DNA of 17,491 bases from JAZNQL01 sp045531205 (GCA_045531205.1 JAZSDN010000005.1:1-17491); one strand, 5' to 3'. Shown: positions 1 to 7,080, counted from the stretch's first letter. Program-made: numbers and translations. Notes: generated from the letters alone by a model not told the origin.

Positions 1-1
1 A

Positions 2-250
2 TACGGAGCAAGAGATGGATATCCCAAAAAGCCCGACCCGACAGTTCCTTTAAGTATAGCAGAAGAACTAGGTGCAACCCCCGGCGAATGTATATACATA
101 GGCGATACCAATACTGATATGCAAACAGGCAAAGCAGCCGGCTTTTATACAATAGGCGTACTCTGGGGATTCAGAGAAAGAGAAGAATTGGAAAACAACA
201 ACGCAGACGAAATTGCCCAAACTCCTCTCGACGTTCTTAAGTTTATATAA
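2..250 (+). CDS. HAD-family hydrolase, phosphoglycolate phosphatase-like (3' end only)
   Basis: This is the C-terminal 82 residues of a gene that begins before the window; reading frame 2 is open from the first base to TAA at 248-250. The visible part has the two late HAD signatures: a motif III-type lysine in YPKKPDP, and motif IV in IYIGDTNTDMQTGKAAG, where the aspartates bind Mg2+. It ends with the usual GVLWGF stretch seen in Gph-like phosphatases. These cytoplasmic enzymes hydrolyse small phosphate esters such as 2-phosphoglycolate through a phospho-aspartate intermediate. The motif I nucleophile and the cap domain lie outside the window, so substrate class cannot be judged; a pyrophosphatase (PpaX-like) or beta-phosphoglucomutase-like relative is also possible. 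No terminator follows before the promoter at 266. Confidence 0.85.
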   Translation, partial: YGARDGYPKKPDPTVPLSIAEELGATPGECIYIGDTNTDMQTGKAAGFYTIGVLWGFREREELENNNADEIAQTPLDVLKFI

Positions 251-265
251 TTTTATAAAAAATAC

Positions 266-294
266 TTGAAACTTACATTTGATTATGCTATTAT
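266..294 (+). promoter_or_regulatory. Sigma-A-type promoter upstream of the tRNA region
   Basis: TTGAAA (266-271) is followed after exactly 17 bases by TATTAT (289-294). Transcription would start near 301, about 36 bases before the tRNA-Leu-like fragment at 337 and 200 bases before the intact tRNA-Leu. No other good promoter serves the intact tRNA. A TATAAT at 488-493 lacks a -35 box and would start at the mature tRNA end. Confidence 0.55.
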
Positions 295-332
295 ATTTGA
301 GTATGCGACAGGTTGTTTCGCATATTCAACAC

Positions 333-363
333 ATATGCAGGTATGGCGGAATTGGCAGACGCG
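333..363 (+). repeat. 31-bp direct repeat, copy 1 (tRNA-Leu 5' end)
   Basis: These 31 bases are identical to 497-527, which includes the first 27 bases of the intact tRNA-Leu. The spacing between copies is 164 bp. Similarity drops immediately after the repeat, with only a short GGTTC match continuing. Confidence 0.9.
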
Positions 364-390
364 TACGGTTCTGCTCGCGTCACATCGGTG
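337..390 (+). pseudogene. Degenerate tRNA-Leu 5' fragment
   Basis: From 337 the sequence starts as a perfect tRNA-Leu: acceptor strand GCAGGTA, then a D-arm identical to the intact tRNA at 501. The following anticodon stem does not pair (TACGG against CGCGT). There is no matching T-arm and no TACCTGC acceptor partner nearby. Instead ACGCG (359-363) pairs perfectly with a downstream CGCGT, making a non-tRNA hairpin. A TTACCTC at about 459-465 is the only weak candidate for an acceptor 3' strand. The piece lies directly behind a good promoter, so it is probably transcribed as part of the precursor. It is most simply a broken duplicate of the neighbouring tRNA; the right boundary is approximate. 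Confidence 0.55.
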
Positions 391-500
391 AAAAGTTGTT
401 GAATTCGGTTTATCCGTTTTCATATTTGAGGATTAAGCGGTTTTGCTCCTCCTCGGGGTTACCTCTCCCGTGTAAAAATTATGAGGTTATAATTTAATAT

Positions 501-587
501 GCAGGTATGGCGGAATTGGCAGACGCGCATGGTTCAGGTCCATGTGAAAGCAATTTCATGCAGGTTCAAGTCCTGTTACCTGCACCA
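501..587 (+). tRNA. tRNA-Leu (anticodon CAG)
   Basis: An 87-nt class II tRNA including encoded CCA. The acceptor GCAGGTA pairs perfectly with TACCTGC, followed by discriminator A and CCA at 585-587. The D-arm contains the usual GCGGAATTGGCAGACGC. The anticodon stem CATGG/CCATG encloses the loop TTCAGGT with CAG at 535-537, reading CUG codons. A long variable arm follows, as expected for leucine tRNAs, and then a T-arm with the loop TTCAAGT. Confidence 0.97.
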
Positions 588-748
588 AAAGGTATATTTT
601 ATACCAAACCATAAGAGGTAATTGATAACGTGAATAGATAAAAGAATGCATTATTTATGCCTCTTTTGTTGTGTTATCATACCCTCTTTTTATTTTTCCT
701 TTTTCCGGGGAATCGGTGTGTTTATTTTTAAATAAAGGAGATATATGT
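588..748 (+). other. Intergenic leader with possible secondary structure
   Basis: No gene is seen here. GGTATA-TTT-TATACC (591-605) is a perfect small hairpin just after the tRNA but has no T-run. Further on, AAGAGG (613-618) can pair with CCTCTT (660-665, followed by TT), and TGATAAC (623-629) can pair with GTTATCA (673-679). These pairings are nested alternatives. They could be a weak tRNA terminator or a folded leader of the next gene. No clear promoter was found for the gene at 749. Confidence 0.3.
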
Positions 749-1948
749 ATGAAAGAAAACGAAAGACGAGTTGGAACGGTATCACGAGGTATACGTTGCC
801 CTATTATAAGAGAAGGCGACGATCTTGCCGCAATAGTGGCAGACAGCGTGTTGGAAGCTGCCGAATATGAAGGCTTTGACATTTATGATAAAGATGTTAT
901 TTCCATAACAGAATCCATAGTAGCACGTGCACAAGGTAACTATGCATCGGTTGACGATATTGCACAGGATGTAAAAACAAAGCTTGGAGGCGGTACTGTA
1001 GGCGTTATATTCCCCATACTTTCAAGAAACCGCTTTGCAATTTGCTTAAGAGCTATTGCAAAGGGTGCAAAAAAAGTAGTTCTTATGCTTTCCTATCCTT
1101 CCGATGAAGTGGGCAACGCACTTGTAAGTCTTGACAAAATAGATGAAGCAGGAGTAAATCCTTATTCCGATGTTTTGACAGAAGCACGCTACCGTGAACT
1201 TTTTGGCGTAAACCGTCACGAATTCACAGGTGTTGACTATGTTGAATACTACGGCGATATAATAAGAGAAAGCGGTGCAGAAGCAGAAATTATTTTTGCA
1301 AACCAGCCCAAAGCAATTTTGGATTATGCAGATTGCATCTTAACTTGTGATATTCATACAAGAAAAAGAACCAAACGTATATTAAAAGAAGCAGGTGCAA
1401 AAGTTGTTTGCGGTCTTGACGATATTATGAACGCACCCGTAAACGGCAGCGGCTATAACGAAAAGTATGGACTTTTGGGTTCAAATAAGTCTACGGAAGA
1501 TAAAATAAAGCTTTTCCCCCGTGAATGTAAGGATTTGGTTTTAGATATTCAAAAACGTATCTTAGACGAAACAGACAAACACGTTGAAGTAATGGTATAT
1601 GGTGACGGTGCTTTCAAAGACCCGCAGGGTAAAATATGGGAGCTTGCAGACCCCGTTGTTTCCCCCGCATTTACCGATGGTCTTATAGGAACACCTAACG
1701 AAATCAAGTTAAAATATCTTGCCGATAATGATTTTAAAGATTTATCAGGACAGGCTTTAAAGGATGCAATAAGCGAAAGTATCCGTAAAAAGGATGCTGA
1801 CTTAAAGGGTAATATGGCATCTCAGGGAACAACACCCCGACAGCTTACCGACCTTATAGGCTCGCTTTGCGACTTAACAAGCGGCTCGGGTGACAAGGGT
1901 ACACCTGTTGTTTTGGTACAGGGATACTTTGATAATTACACAAACTAA
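749..1948 (+). CDS. CofE-like protein (coenzyme F420-0:L-glutamate ligase family)
   Basis: A 399-aa cytoplasmic protein. The N-terminal half has the F420-ligase family pattern: CPIIREGDDLAAIV near residues 17-30, then DVISITESIVARAQG, and a glycine-rich KLGGGTVGVIFPILSRNRF. In archaea and actinobacteria CofE adds glutamates to coenzyme F420-0 with GTP. Clostridia usually lack F420, and their proteins of this length are annotated by homology only, so the real substrate is unknown. The start at 749 is chosen because AAAGGAG (734-740) lies 8 bases before it; an in-frame ATG at 671 has no ribosome binding site and adds an atypical hydrophobic leader. The gene is monocistronic, closed by a strong terminator. 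Confidence 0.8.
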   Translation: MKENERRVGTVSRGIRCPIIREGDDLAAIVADSVLEAAEYEGFDIYDKDVISITESIVARAQGNYASVDDIAQDVKTKLGGGTVGVIFPILSRNRFAICLRAIAKGAKKVVLMLSYPSDEVGNALVSLDKIDEAGVNPYSDVLTEARYRELFGVNRHEFTGVDYVEYYGDIIRESGAEAEIIFANQPKAILDYADCILTCDIHTRKRTKRILKEAGAKVVCGLDDIMNAPVNGSGYNEKYGLLGSNKSTEDKIKLFPRECKDLVLDIQKRILDETDKHVEVMVYGDGAFKDPQGKIWELADPVVSPAFTDGLIGTPNEIKLKYLADNDFKDLSGQALKDAISESIRKKDADLKGNMASQGTTPRQLTDLIGSLCDLTSGSGDKGTPVVLVQGYFDNYTN

Positions 1949-1955
1949 ATATTTC

Positions 1956-1992
1956 AAAAAAAGCGTTGCAAAAATTTTTGCAACGCTTTTTT
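1956..1992 (+). terminator. Intrinsic terminator after the CofE-like gene
   Basis: GCGTTGCAAAAA (1963-1974) and TTTTTGCAACGC (1975-1986) are perfect complements. They are flanked by seven A on the left and six T on the right, so the element could work on both strands. Confidence 0.9.
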
Positions 1993-2027
1993 GTTAGAAA
2001 AAACCTATTTTTAAATTGTAATTTCCC

Positions 2028-2057
2028 ATTGTTTTTATAAAAAACAATATGTAAAAT
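2028..2057 (+). promoter_or_regulatory. Possible promoter/operator of the two-gene unit at 2081
   Basis: ATTGTTTTT-ATA-AAAAACAAT (2028-2048) is a perfect 9-bp dyad. TTGTTT (2029-2034) and TAAAAT (2052-2057) are separated by 17 bases, giving a weak promoter whose spacer overlaps the dyad. The leader would be short (about 17 bases). In AT-rich DNA such matches can be fortuitous. Confidence 0.35.
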
Positions 2058-2080
2058 AAAAAACAAAGGAGGTTTTTAAA

Positions 2081-2881
2081 ATGAAATTGAGAGACAAGCT
2101 ATGGCTTATGGGACAAAGTGAAGGGGTAGACAAGCTAAGAATGAGAAATTATATCCCGGGTGACAACAGAATGTCACAAATGGAAGGTGCATATTATTTC
2201 GGAATAAAAAACTTATTTTCACAGATTATATCAGGCCACCCTTTTGCACCCTTCCGTCAGGAAGCAATGGTGCTTGACACGCTTGACAATGTTATATGGT
2301 CAGCACTAGGCGACCCTGCATCGGGAAACACCCTACACGTAAACGAAATTATTGCTCTGGCAAAAGAACATAAAAATATTTGCGGTGTACTTTTGCAGGA
2401 TTTGCTTTCGTCCGAAAGAATAAATCTTTTTTCGCCAAAAGACATCCGCAATATAAAAAATCAGTTAAAAGAAAGCGGAAGAGAACTTGAGCTTTGGGCT
2501 ACAATAACAGATGCTGGCGATGATGCGGGACTTGAAATAAAAGAAGACAGAAGAAAACATATCGCAGAGCTTGACGGAGTTTTGATGTGGCATTTCTGGA
2601 ACGAAAGGCTACATCTTATGGAAGAAAATGTTCAAAAAACAAAAGACCTTCTTTCAAAAAATCAAAAGCTGTATGCTGCTGCATATATGTGGTTTTACGA
2701 CCATAATAAGCCTGCCCCTGCCGATGTTATGGAATTTCAGCTTGACACCTTATATTCTCTTTTAAAGAGAGGGGAAATAGACGGTATTGCAATTCATTCA
2801 AACGGCTGTGCCGATTTGGGCTTTGACTCTGTCAGGGTTACCAAAGAATGGATTAAAAAGCACGCAGATGAAGAGATATAA
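2081..2881 (+). CDS. Uncharacterised protein, probable TIM-barrel-like, paralogue of the next gene
   Basis: A 266-aa soluble protein without signal peptide or membrane segment; I do not recognise a named family. It shares many blocks with the following gene: an N-terminal [KR]YW/KLW-L-x-GQ, then G-x-[SN]RM-x-x-[ML]EGAYYFGI near residues 27-44, LDNVIWSALGD near 68-78, and a C-terminal SNGCADL. Hydrophobic strands alternate regularly with helices (VIWSAL, NICGVLLQD, LELWATI, GVLMWHFW, YAAAYMWF, IDGIAIHS), which suggests a (beta/alpha) barrel such as many glycosidases have. AAAGGAGG (2065-2072) 8 bases upstream supports the start. Only 19 bases separate it from its paralogue, so the two are probably co-transcribed. 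Acidic residues after several strands, as in LLQD, could form an active site, but no function is assigned. Confidence 0.75.
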   Translation: MKLRDKLWLMGQSEGVDKLRMRNYIPGDNRMSQMEGAYYFGIKNLFSQIISGHPFAPFRQEAMVLDTLDNVIWSALGDPASGNTLHVNEIIALAKEHKNICGVLLQDLLSSERINLFSPKDIRNIKNQLKESGRELELWATITDAGDDAGLEIKEDRRKHIAELDGVLMWHFWNERLHLMEENVQKTKDLLSKNQKLYAAAYMWFYDHNKPAPADVMEFQLDTLYSLLKRGEIDGIAIHSNGCADLGFDSVRVTKEWIKKHADEEI

Positions 2882-2900
2882 TTGAAAGGCAGGGGAAAAT

Positions 2901-3689
2901 ATGAAAATTCGTGAAAAATATTGGCTTTGGGGACAAACGGCAGGCTGCCAGCATTCTATAAAAAGTGGGTTTGGTATGCCCGGGATAAGCAGAATGACAC
3001 CTCTTGAAGGAGCATATTATTTTGGAATTCCCAATATGTGTATGGTGCTTTACGGAGGAAGACCGCAGCCACCATTTGATTTTGAGGCAGACAAGCTTGA
3101 AAGCCTTGATAATGTTGTGTGGTCAATTGTAGGTGACGGTAGCTCGGGACAAATGGAATATACCGATGCCGTAATTGAAGTTTCAAAAACTCATAAAAAT
3201 ATTGTGGGCGGAATTATGGACGATATTTTCAGGGAAAGAAGAATGAAGGTTTTTACACCCGAAAGTATTGGAGAATTCCGCAAAAAGCTTCATACCGAAG
3301 GCGACAGAGAGCTCCCTTTATGGGCAGTTATTTATGAATACGAGCTTTTCCCTGACCGTAAGCCCTATATTAACGAGTGCGATATTCTTACTCTCTGGCA
3401 CTGGGACGCAAACCAAATTCCTAACATTGAACAAAATGTAGAAAAGCTTAAATCCTTCTTTGAACACGACCAAAAAGTATATTGCGGTTGTTACCTTTGG
3501 GATTACGGCAACACAAAGCCAATGCCTAAAGAGCTTATGCAGCTTCAGCTTGATACTTACGAAAGGCTTATGAGGGAGGGCAAAATAGAAGGCGTAATAG
3601 TTTGCTCAAACTGCTGTGCCGATATCGATCTTGAAGCATCCTATATGATGCACGATTACTTAAAAGAACACGGAGATAAAGAAATATAA
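2901..3689 (+). CDS. Uncharacterised protein, second tandem paralogue, probable TIM-barrel-like
   Basis: A 262-aa soluble protein clearly homologous along its whole length to the previous gene. Shared landmarks are YWLWGQTAG at the start, SRMTPLEGAYYFGIPN near residues 30-45, LDNVVWSIVGDGSSG, a strand ending GGIMDDI with two aspartates, LWHWD, YLWDYGN, and VIVCSNCCADID near the end. Strand-loop-helix periodicity again suggests a barrel with acidic and aromatic residues at strand ends, compatible with a sugar-active enzyme, although no catalytic pair can be assigned. AGGGG (2891-2895) precedes ATG by five bases. The pair stands just upstream of the GH-like genes and may belong to the same pathway. 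The function is unknown. Confidence 0.75.
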   Translation: MKIREKYWLWGQTAGCQHSIKSGFGMPGISRMTPLEGAYYFGIPNMCMVLYGGRPQPPFDFEADKLESLDNVVWSIVGDGSSGQMEYTDAVIEVSKTHKNIVGGIMDDIFRERRMKVFTPESIGEFRKKLHTEGDRELPLWAVIYEYELFPDRKPYINECDILTLWHWDANQIPNIEQNVEKLKSFFEHDQKVYCGCYLWDYGNTKPMPKELMQLQLDTYERLMREGKIEGVIVCSNCCADIDLEASYMMHDYLKEHGDKEI

Positions 3690-3692
3690 AAA

Positions 3693-3715
3693 TTATTGGT
3701 CAAAGTGACTAATAA
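3693..3715. promoter_or_regulatory. Inverted repeat between the paralogue pair and the GH-like gene
   Basis: TTATTGGTCA (3693-3702) and TGACTAATAA (3706-3715) form a 10-bp dyad with one G-T pair and a 3-base centre. No T-run follows on the plus strand, so an operator is at least as likely as a terminator. Confidence 0.4.
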
Positions 3716-3743
3716 AAAAATTTAAAAAATGCGGATATACCCC

Positions 3744-3771
3744 TTGCAAAAAATAAAAGAAAGAATATACT
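3744..3771 (+). promoter_or_regulatory. Sigma-A-type promoter of the first GH-like gene
   Basis: TTGCAA (3744-3749), a 16-base spacer and TATACT (3766-3771) make a good promoter. The predicted start near 3778 falls inside the perfect palindrome ACTTATAAGT (3774-3783), a possible repressor site. The leader to ATG 3807 is about 29 bases and contains GGAGGG. The 43-bp element found at 7086 and 12123 is not present here. Confidence 0.55.
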
Positions 3772-3806
3772 TAACTTATAAGTATTGATAATACGGAGGG
3801 AGAAAT

Positions 3807-6287
3807 ATGGCAACAATTACGGCAGGACTTCCGCCTGTAAAAGACCAGAATATAGTTCTTTCACACTTTCCTACCAAAATGCAGGCAGTAGTTTTCAGAA
3901 TGTGGGAAATGGTACCTGCAGAGCGTATTGCAAAAGCTCTTGAAACAACGCTTGAAAATGTTGAAAAATTAGCTTATGATATGGGGCTTGCACCTCAGCG
4001 TGACCTTGAAGAATGGGATGTAAAGGGTTATATCACAATTATCAAATATGCGTGGCATATATTGCCTTACGAGCAGATTCTTACTCTTTTGCAGTGTGAC
4101 GAAGAAAAACTGCAGTTTATATTGCGTGAAGACGATTTTTTGGGAGCAAAGCTTGGCGGATTTAAACCCTATTGCGAAAAGGTAGTGTATAGGGAGCTTA
4201 CAGAAGAAGAAAAGGAAAAAACAGCAAAAATCCGTGAGGCAATGGAAAAATATATCCGTCCCCACGATAATGATAAAAGAACAAAGCCCTTTGCATTTTT
4301 TGAACAAAGGTATGCCGATACAAATATCCCCCGCACAAAAGAAAATGTTGATTTAGAAATTACAGAAGAGTGGGGCATTGACATAAAAGCAAAAGGAGCC
4401 GACTTTTTTGCCGACCTTTTTATAAAGCATTTTGCAAAAGCGTGGGGAATAACCCTAAAAAAAGAAAAGGCAGAAAAAAATATAGTGCTTGAAACAAATG
4501 CACTTTTTGCAGATGTATCAGACGAATATCACGAAATAAAAATAACAGAAAACCAAATTAAAATTACAGCAAAAGAAGATGTTGGTATTTTAAGAGGGCT
4601 TGTTTTCCTTCTTGACAAAGCAAAAGAAGCAAATACACCAGGCTATAAATTTGCCGAATATAAAAGAAAACCCACCCTCGAAAACCGCATAATCTTTTCG
4701 TATTGCGGGCTTTATGCTTATGCATTTGACGAGCCTCAGGAAAAATCCTACCCCGACGAGCTTTTAGAGCAGTATGCACTTTTGGGTGTAAACGGACTTT
4801 GGAATCAGGCAATATTATATAAGCTTGTTGAGTTTCCCTTTGCAAAGGAACTGTCGGAAGGATGGGAAGCCCGTCAGGCAATGTTAAAAGATTTTGCTGC
4901 CCGTGCTAAAAAATACGGCATAAAGATTTGGCTTTACTTAAACGAACCAAGAGCCCTGCCCTTAAAATATTTTGAGGGGCAGGATGATATTTTAGGACAC
5001 GTTGACGGAGAATCGGGATGTTTTTGTACAAGCACCGAAAAAGTGCAGAAATATTTGCACGATGCAGTAAAATCGGTTTGTGAAGCTGTGCCCGATATGG
5101 GCGGGTTTATAAGCATTACCGCCTGTGAAAACTGGACTCATTGCTATTCCCGTTCATTCCCAGACTATGTAAATTGCCCACGCTGCAGTGAAAGAAGTCC
5201 TGAAGAAGTAACAGCAGAAGTAAACCATATAATTTCAACTGCGGCAAAAGAAGTTAACCCCAAAATAACAACTTTAGGCTGGGCAGCAGGCTGGTGGTCA
5301 AGACACTTAAATGGTGAACACGCCGACAATTGTATAAGAATGACCGACAAAGATATCCCAATGCTTGTTACAAGCGAAGAGCACATGACAATTGAGCTTC
5401 AAAGTGCAACAATAGAGCTTTGCGAATATTCAACCTCAAAAACAGGGCCAAGCGAAAGGAGCGCACATTTTTGGGATGTTGCAAAAGAAGCGGGCAGAGA
5501 AACTGCGGCAAAAATCCAGGTAAACAACTCATGGGAATGCTGTGCAGTACCCTTTATACCTGTATTTAATTCAATAACCACCCATATAGAAAGACTTTTA
5601 AAGCTTGATATAAAACACATTATGCTTAGCTGGACAGTAGGGGGATACCCTTCTGATAACTTGAAAATTGTATCAGAATATTTCTTTGAAGGTGCACCCT
5701 GTAATATGTTTAAAGTGCTTTACGGAGATATGGCTGAAAAAGTTAAAAATGCAGGCAAAATATTTACCGATGCATTTTATAATTTCCCCTGTGGCCCCGG
5801 CATTATGCATGCAGGCCCCCAAAACCCCGGCGTATCAAATCTTTTGTACGAAAAAGAAACAGGGCTTCGCTCTACTATGACAGGTTTTTCGTATGATAAT
5901 ATCTTTTGGTGGAGCAGCTTTGGTGCTTTTCCGCCCCTTGTATTTGAAAATCTGTTAAGAAAAATATATATCGGATGGGAAGAGGGTATGAAGACCCTGA
6001 CAGATATGCCAAAAAGCGATTTTATGGACTCGGCAGAAATGTTTTATGTAACCTTCCGTTCGGTATTTAATCAGGTTAAGTTTATACGCTTGCGTAACGA
6101 AGGCGGAACCGAAAAAGAAGAAATACACAGACTTTTGCACGATGAAATAGAAATGGCAGAAAAAGGCTATGAGGTAATGCAACGAAATGCTTGTATGGGA
6201 TACGAAGCGGCAAACCATTATTATTATAATCGTACCTCGCTTATGGAAAAAATAATAAATTGCCTTGATTTGCTTGAAAAGTTTTAA
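3807..6287 (+). CDS. Cytoplasmic glycoside hydrolase-like protein (GH20-like architecture) with N-terminal duplicated HTH-like module
   Basis: An 826-aa protein with no signal peptide, hence intracellular. Residues about 32-61 and 82-112 form an internal repeat (W-x-x-VP/LP-x-E-x-I-x-x-x-L ... MGL or DFL) that looks like two helix-turn-helix units. Residues about 190-285 resemble the second domain of beta-hexosaminidases and alpha-glucuronidases (strands then GILRGLVFLLDKA). From about 290 a TIM-barrel-like region follows: ENRIIFSYCGLY, GVNGLWNQ, IWLYLNEPRALP (E380), GGFISITACEN (E441), TSEEH (E524/E525), NNSWE (E577), MLSWTVGGYPSD. Cysteines 407, 446, 457 and 460 are kept in both paralogues and may bind a metal. 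The last 150 residues are helical. The best guess is an exo-acting enzyme on an N-acetylhexosaminide or uronide; the catalytic pair is not certain. GGAGGG six bases upstream fixes the start. Confidence 0.75.
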   Translation: MATITAGLPPVKDQNIVLSHFPTKMQAVVFRMWEMVPAERIAKALETTLENVEKLAYDMGLAPQRDLEEWDVKGYITIIKYAWHILPYEQILTLLQCDEEKLQFILREDDFLGAKLGGFKPYCEKVVYRELTEEEKEKTAKIREAMEKYIRPHDNDKRTKPFAFFEQRYADTNIPRTKENVDLEITEEWGIDIKAKGADFFADLFIKHFAKAWGITLKKEKAEKNIVLETNALFADVSDEYHEIKITENQIKITAKEDVGILRGLVFLLDKAKEANTPGYKFAEYKRKPTLENRIIFSYCGLYAYAFDEPQEKSYPDELLEQYALLGVNGLWNQAILYKLVEFPFAKELSEGWEARQAMLKDFAARAKKYGIKIWLYLNEPRALPLKYFEGQDDILGHVDGESGCFCTSTEKVQKYLHDAVKSVCEAVPDMGGFISITACENWTHCYSRSFPDYVNCPRCSERSPEEVTAEVNHIISTAAKEVNPKITTLGWAAGWWSRHLNGEHADNCIRMTDKDIPMLVTSEEHMTIELQSATIELCEYSTSKTGPSERSAHFWDVAKEAGRETAAKIQVNNSWECCAVPFIPVFNSITTHIERLLKLDIKHIMLSWTVGGYPSDNLKIVSEYFFEGAPCNMFKVLYGDMAEKVKNAGKIFTDAFYNFPCGPGIMHAGPQNPGVSNLLYEKETGLRSTMTGFSYDNIFWWSSFGAFPPLVFENLLRKIYIGWEEGMKTLTDMPKSDFMDSAEMFYVTFRSVFNQVKFIRLRNEGGTEKEEIHRLLHDEIEMAEKGYEVMQRNACMGYEAANHYYYNRTSLMEKIINCLDLLEKF

Positions 6288-6297
6288 TTAAGATGCT

Positions 6298-6335
6298 AAA
6301 ATAAAGGAAAAGCAAAATTGCTTTTCCTTTATTTT
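6298..6335 (+). terminator. Long perfect hairpin between GH-like gene and deacetylase
   Basis: A 17-bp perfect stem (6298-6314 with 6319-6335) closes an AAAT loop, and its right arm ends in CCTTTATTTT. It resembles an intrinsic terminator of the gene ending at 6287. The Shine-Dalgarno of the next gene starts three bases after the hairpin, so it could also act as an attenuator or as a 3'-end stabiliser giving unequal expression of the two genes. Confidence 0.7.
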
Positions 6336-6351
6336 GCAGGAGGGGAAAATT

Positions 6352-7053
6352 ATGTTTCAAAACAAAATGAAAGCTGTAACCTTCAGCTTTGATGACGGAG
6401 TTCGTCAGGATATAAGAATGATAGAGCTTTTGAACAAATATGGAATGAAGGGCACCTTCAACTTAAATTACGAGCTTTTGGGGGTAGACTTTTTAGGCTC
6501 TACTTTTTGGGGCGGAAAAATGCTTCGCAAAAAAATAAAACACGAAGAGGTAAAAAGTGTTTATGAAGGGCACGAGGTAGCGGGGCACACACTTTCGCAT
6601 CCCTATTTACCAAACCTTACCGATGAAGAGATAATAAGAGAAGTAGAAGAAGACAGACTCCGCCTTTCCGAGCTTTGCGGATACGAGGTAGTGGGTATGG
6701 CGTATCCTTCGGGGGGAGTAAATCAGCACGTTGCAGATGTTATACGCAATAACACAGGTATGAAGTATGCAAGAACAGTTCAGTCAACCTTTAATTTTGA
6801 TAAGCAGGACGATTTACTTCTTTTTAACCCTTCTGTGCATGTTATAGAAGAAGGGGAAAAGGCGTTTGAGGTTGCAGAAAAGTTTATAAACTTAAAGCCC
6901 GAAACACCACAGCTTTTCTATGTATGGGTACATTCTTACGAATGTGATATTCATAACGACCGTGACTGCTGGAAGGAAATTGAAGAGTTTTTTAAACTTA
7001 TTTCAGGTCACGACGATATTTTCTATGGTACAAACAAAGAAGTTTTATTATAA
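6352..7053 (+). CDS. Cytoplasmic polysaccharide deacetylase-like protein (NodB domain, CE4)
   Basis: A 233-aa protein. The NodB motifs are clear: FSFDDG near residue 11 (catalytic-base and metal aspartates D14/D15) and H79-TLS-H83 giving the metal-binding H-x3-H. The third motif, normally R-x-P, is here MAYPSGG. A late HSYE may supply a further active-site histidine. CE4 enzymes remove N- or O-acetyl groups from chitin, peptidoglycan or xylan fragments. This one has no signal peptide, so it would act on imported oligosaccharides or on a small molecule. The start at 6352 is chosen because AGGAGGGG (6338-6345) lies six bases before it; an upstream in-frame TTG at 6334 sits inside the preceding hairpin. 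Its place between GH-like genes suggests deacetylation of the same substrate. Confidence 0.85.
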   Translation: MFQNKMKAVTFSFDDGVRQDIRMIELLNKYGMKGTFNLNYELLGVDFLGSTFWGGKMLRKKIKHEEVKSVYEGHEVAGHTLSHPYLPNLTDEEIIREVEEDRLRLSELCGYEVVGMAYPSGGVNQHVADVIRNNTGMKYARTVQSTFNFDKQDDLLLFNPSVHVIEEGEKAFEVAEKFINLKPETPQLFYVWVHSYECDIHNDRDCWKEIEEFFKLISGHDDIFYGTNKEVLL

Positions 7054-7056
7054 GAT

Positions 7057-7080
7057 AATCCCCTGATTTATCAGGGGATT
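7057..7080 (+). terminator. Terminator-like hairpin after the deacetylase
   Basis: AATCCCCTGA (7057-7066) pairs perfectly with TCAGGGGATT (7071-7080) around TTTA. It begins three bases after the stop codon and is followed by AAATTTATTT, an imperfect T-rich tail. It separates the deacetylase from the separately controlled pair that follows. Confidence 0.75.

Noticed and set aside
488..493. TATAAT as promoter of the intact tRNA-Leu
   Set aside because: There is no -35 box at 16-18 bases upstream, and transcription would begin at the mature 5' end.
279..497. Open frame of 72 codons across the tRNA-Leu-like fragment
   Set aside because: It overlaps promoter and tRNA sequence, has no ribosome binding site and an unnatural composition.
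671..748. Longer N-terminus for the CofE-like protein
   Set aside because: There is no Shine-Dalgarno before 671, while AAAGGAG sits correctly before 749, where homology to the family begins.
3956..4881. Several long antisense open frames within the GH-like genes (also 7386-8106, 9871-10655)
   Set aside because: They are mirror frames of well-supported genes, lack ribosome binding sites and read as cysteine/phenylalanine/serine-rich non-protein sequence.
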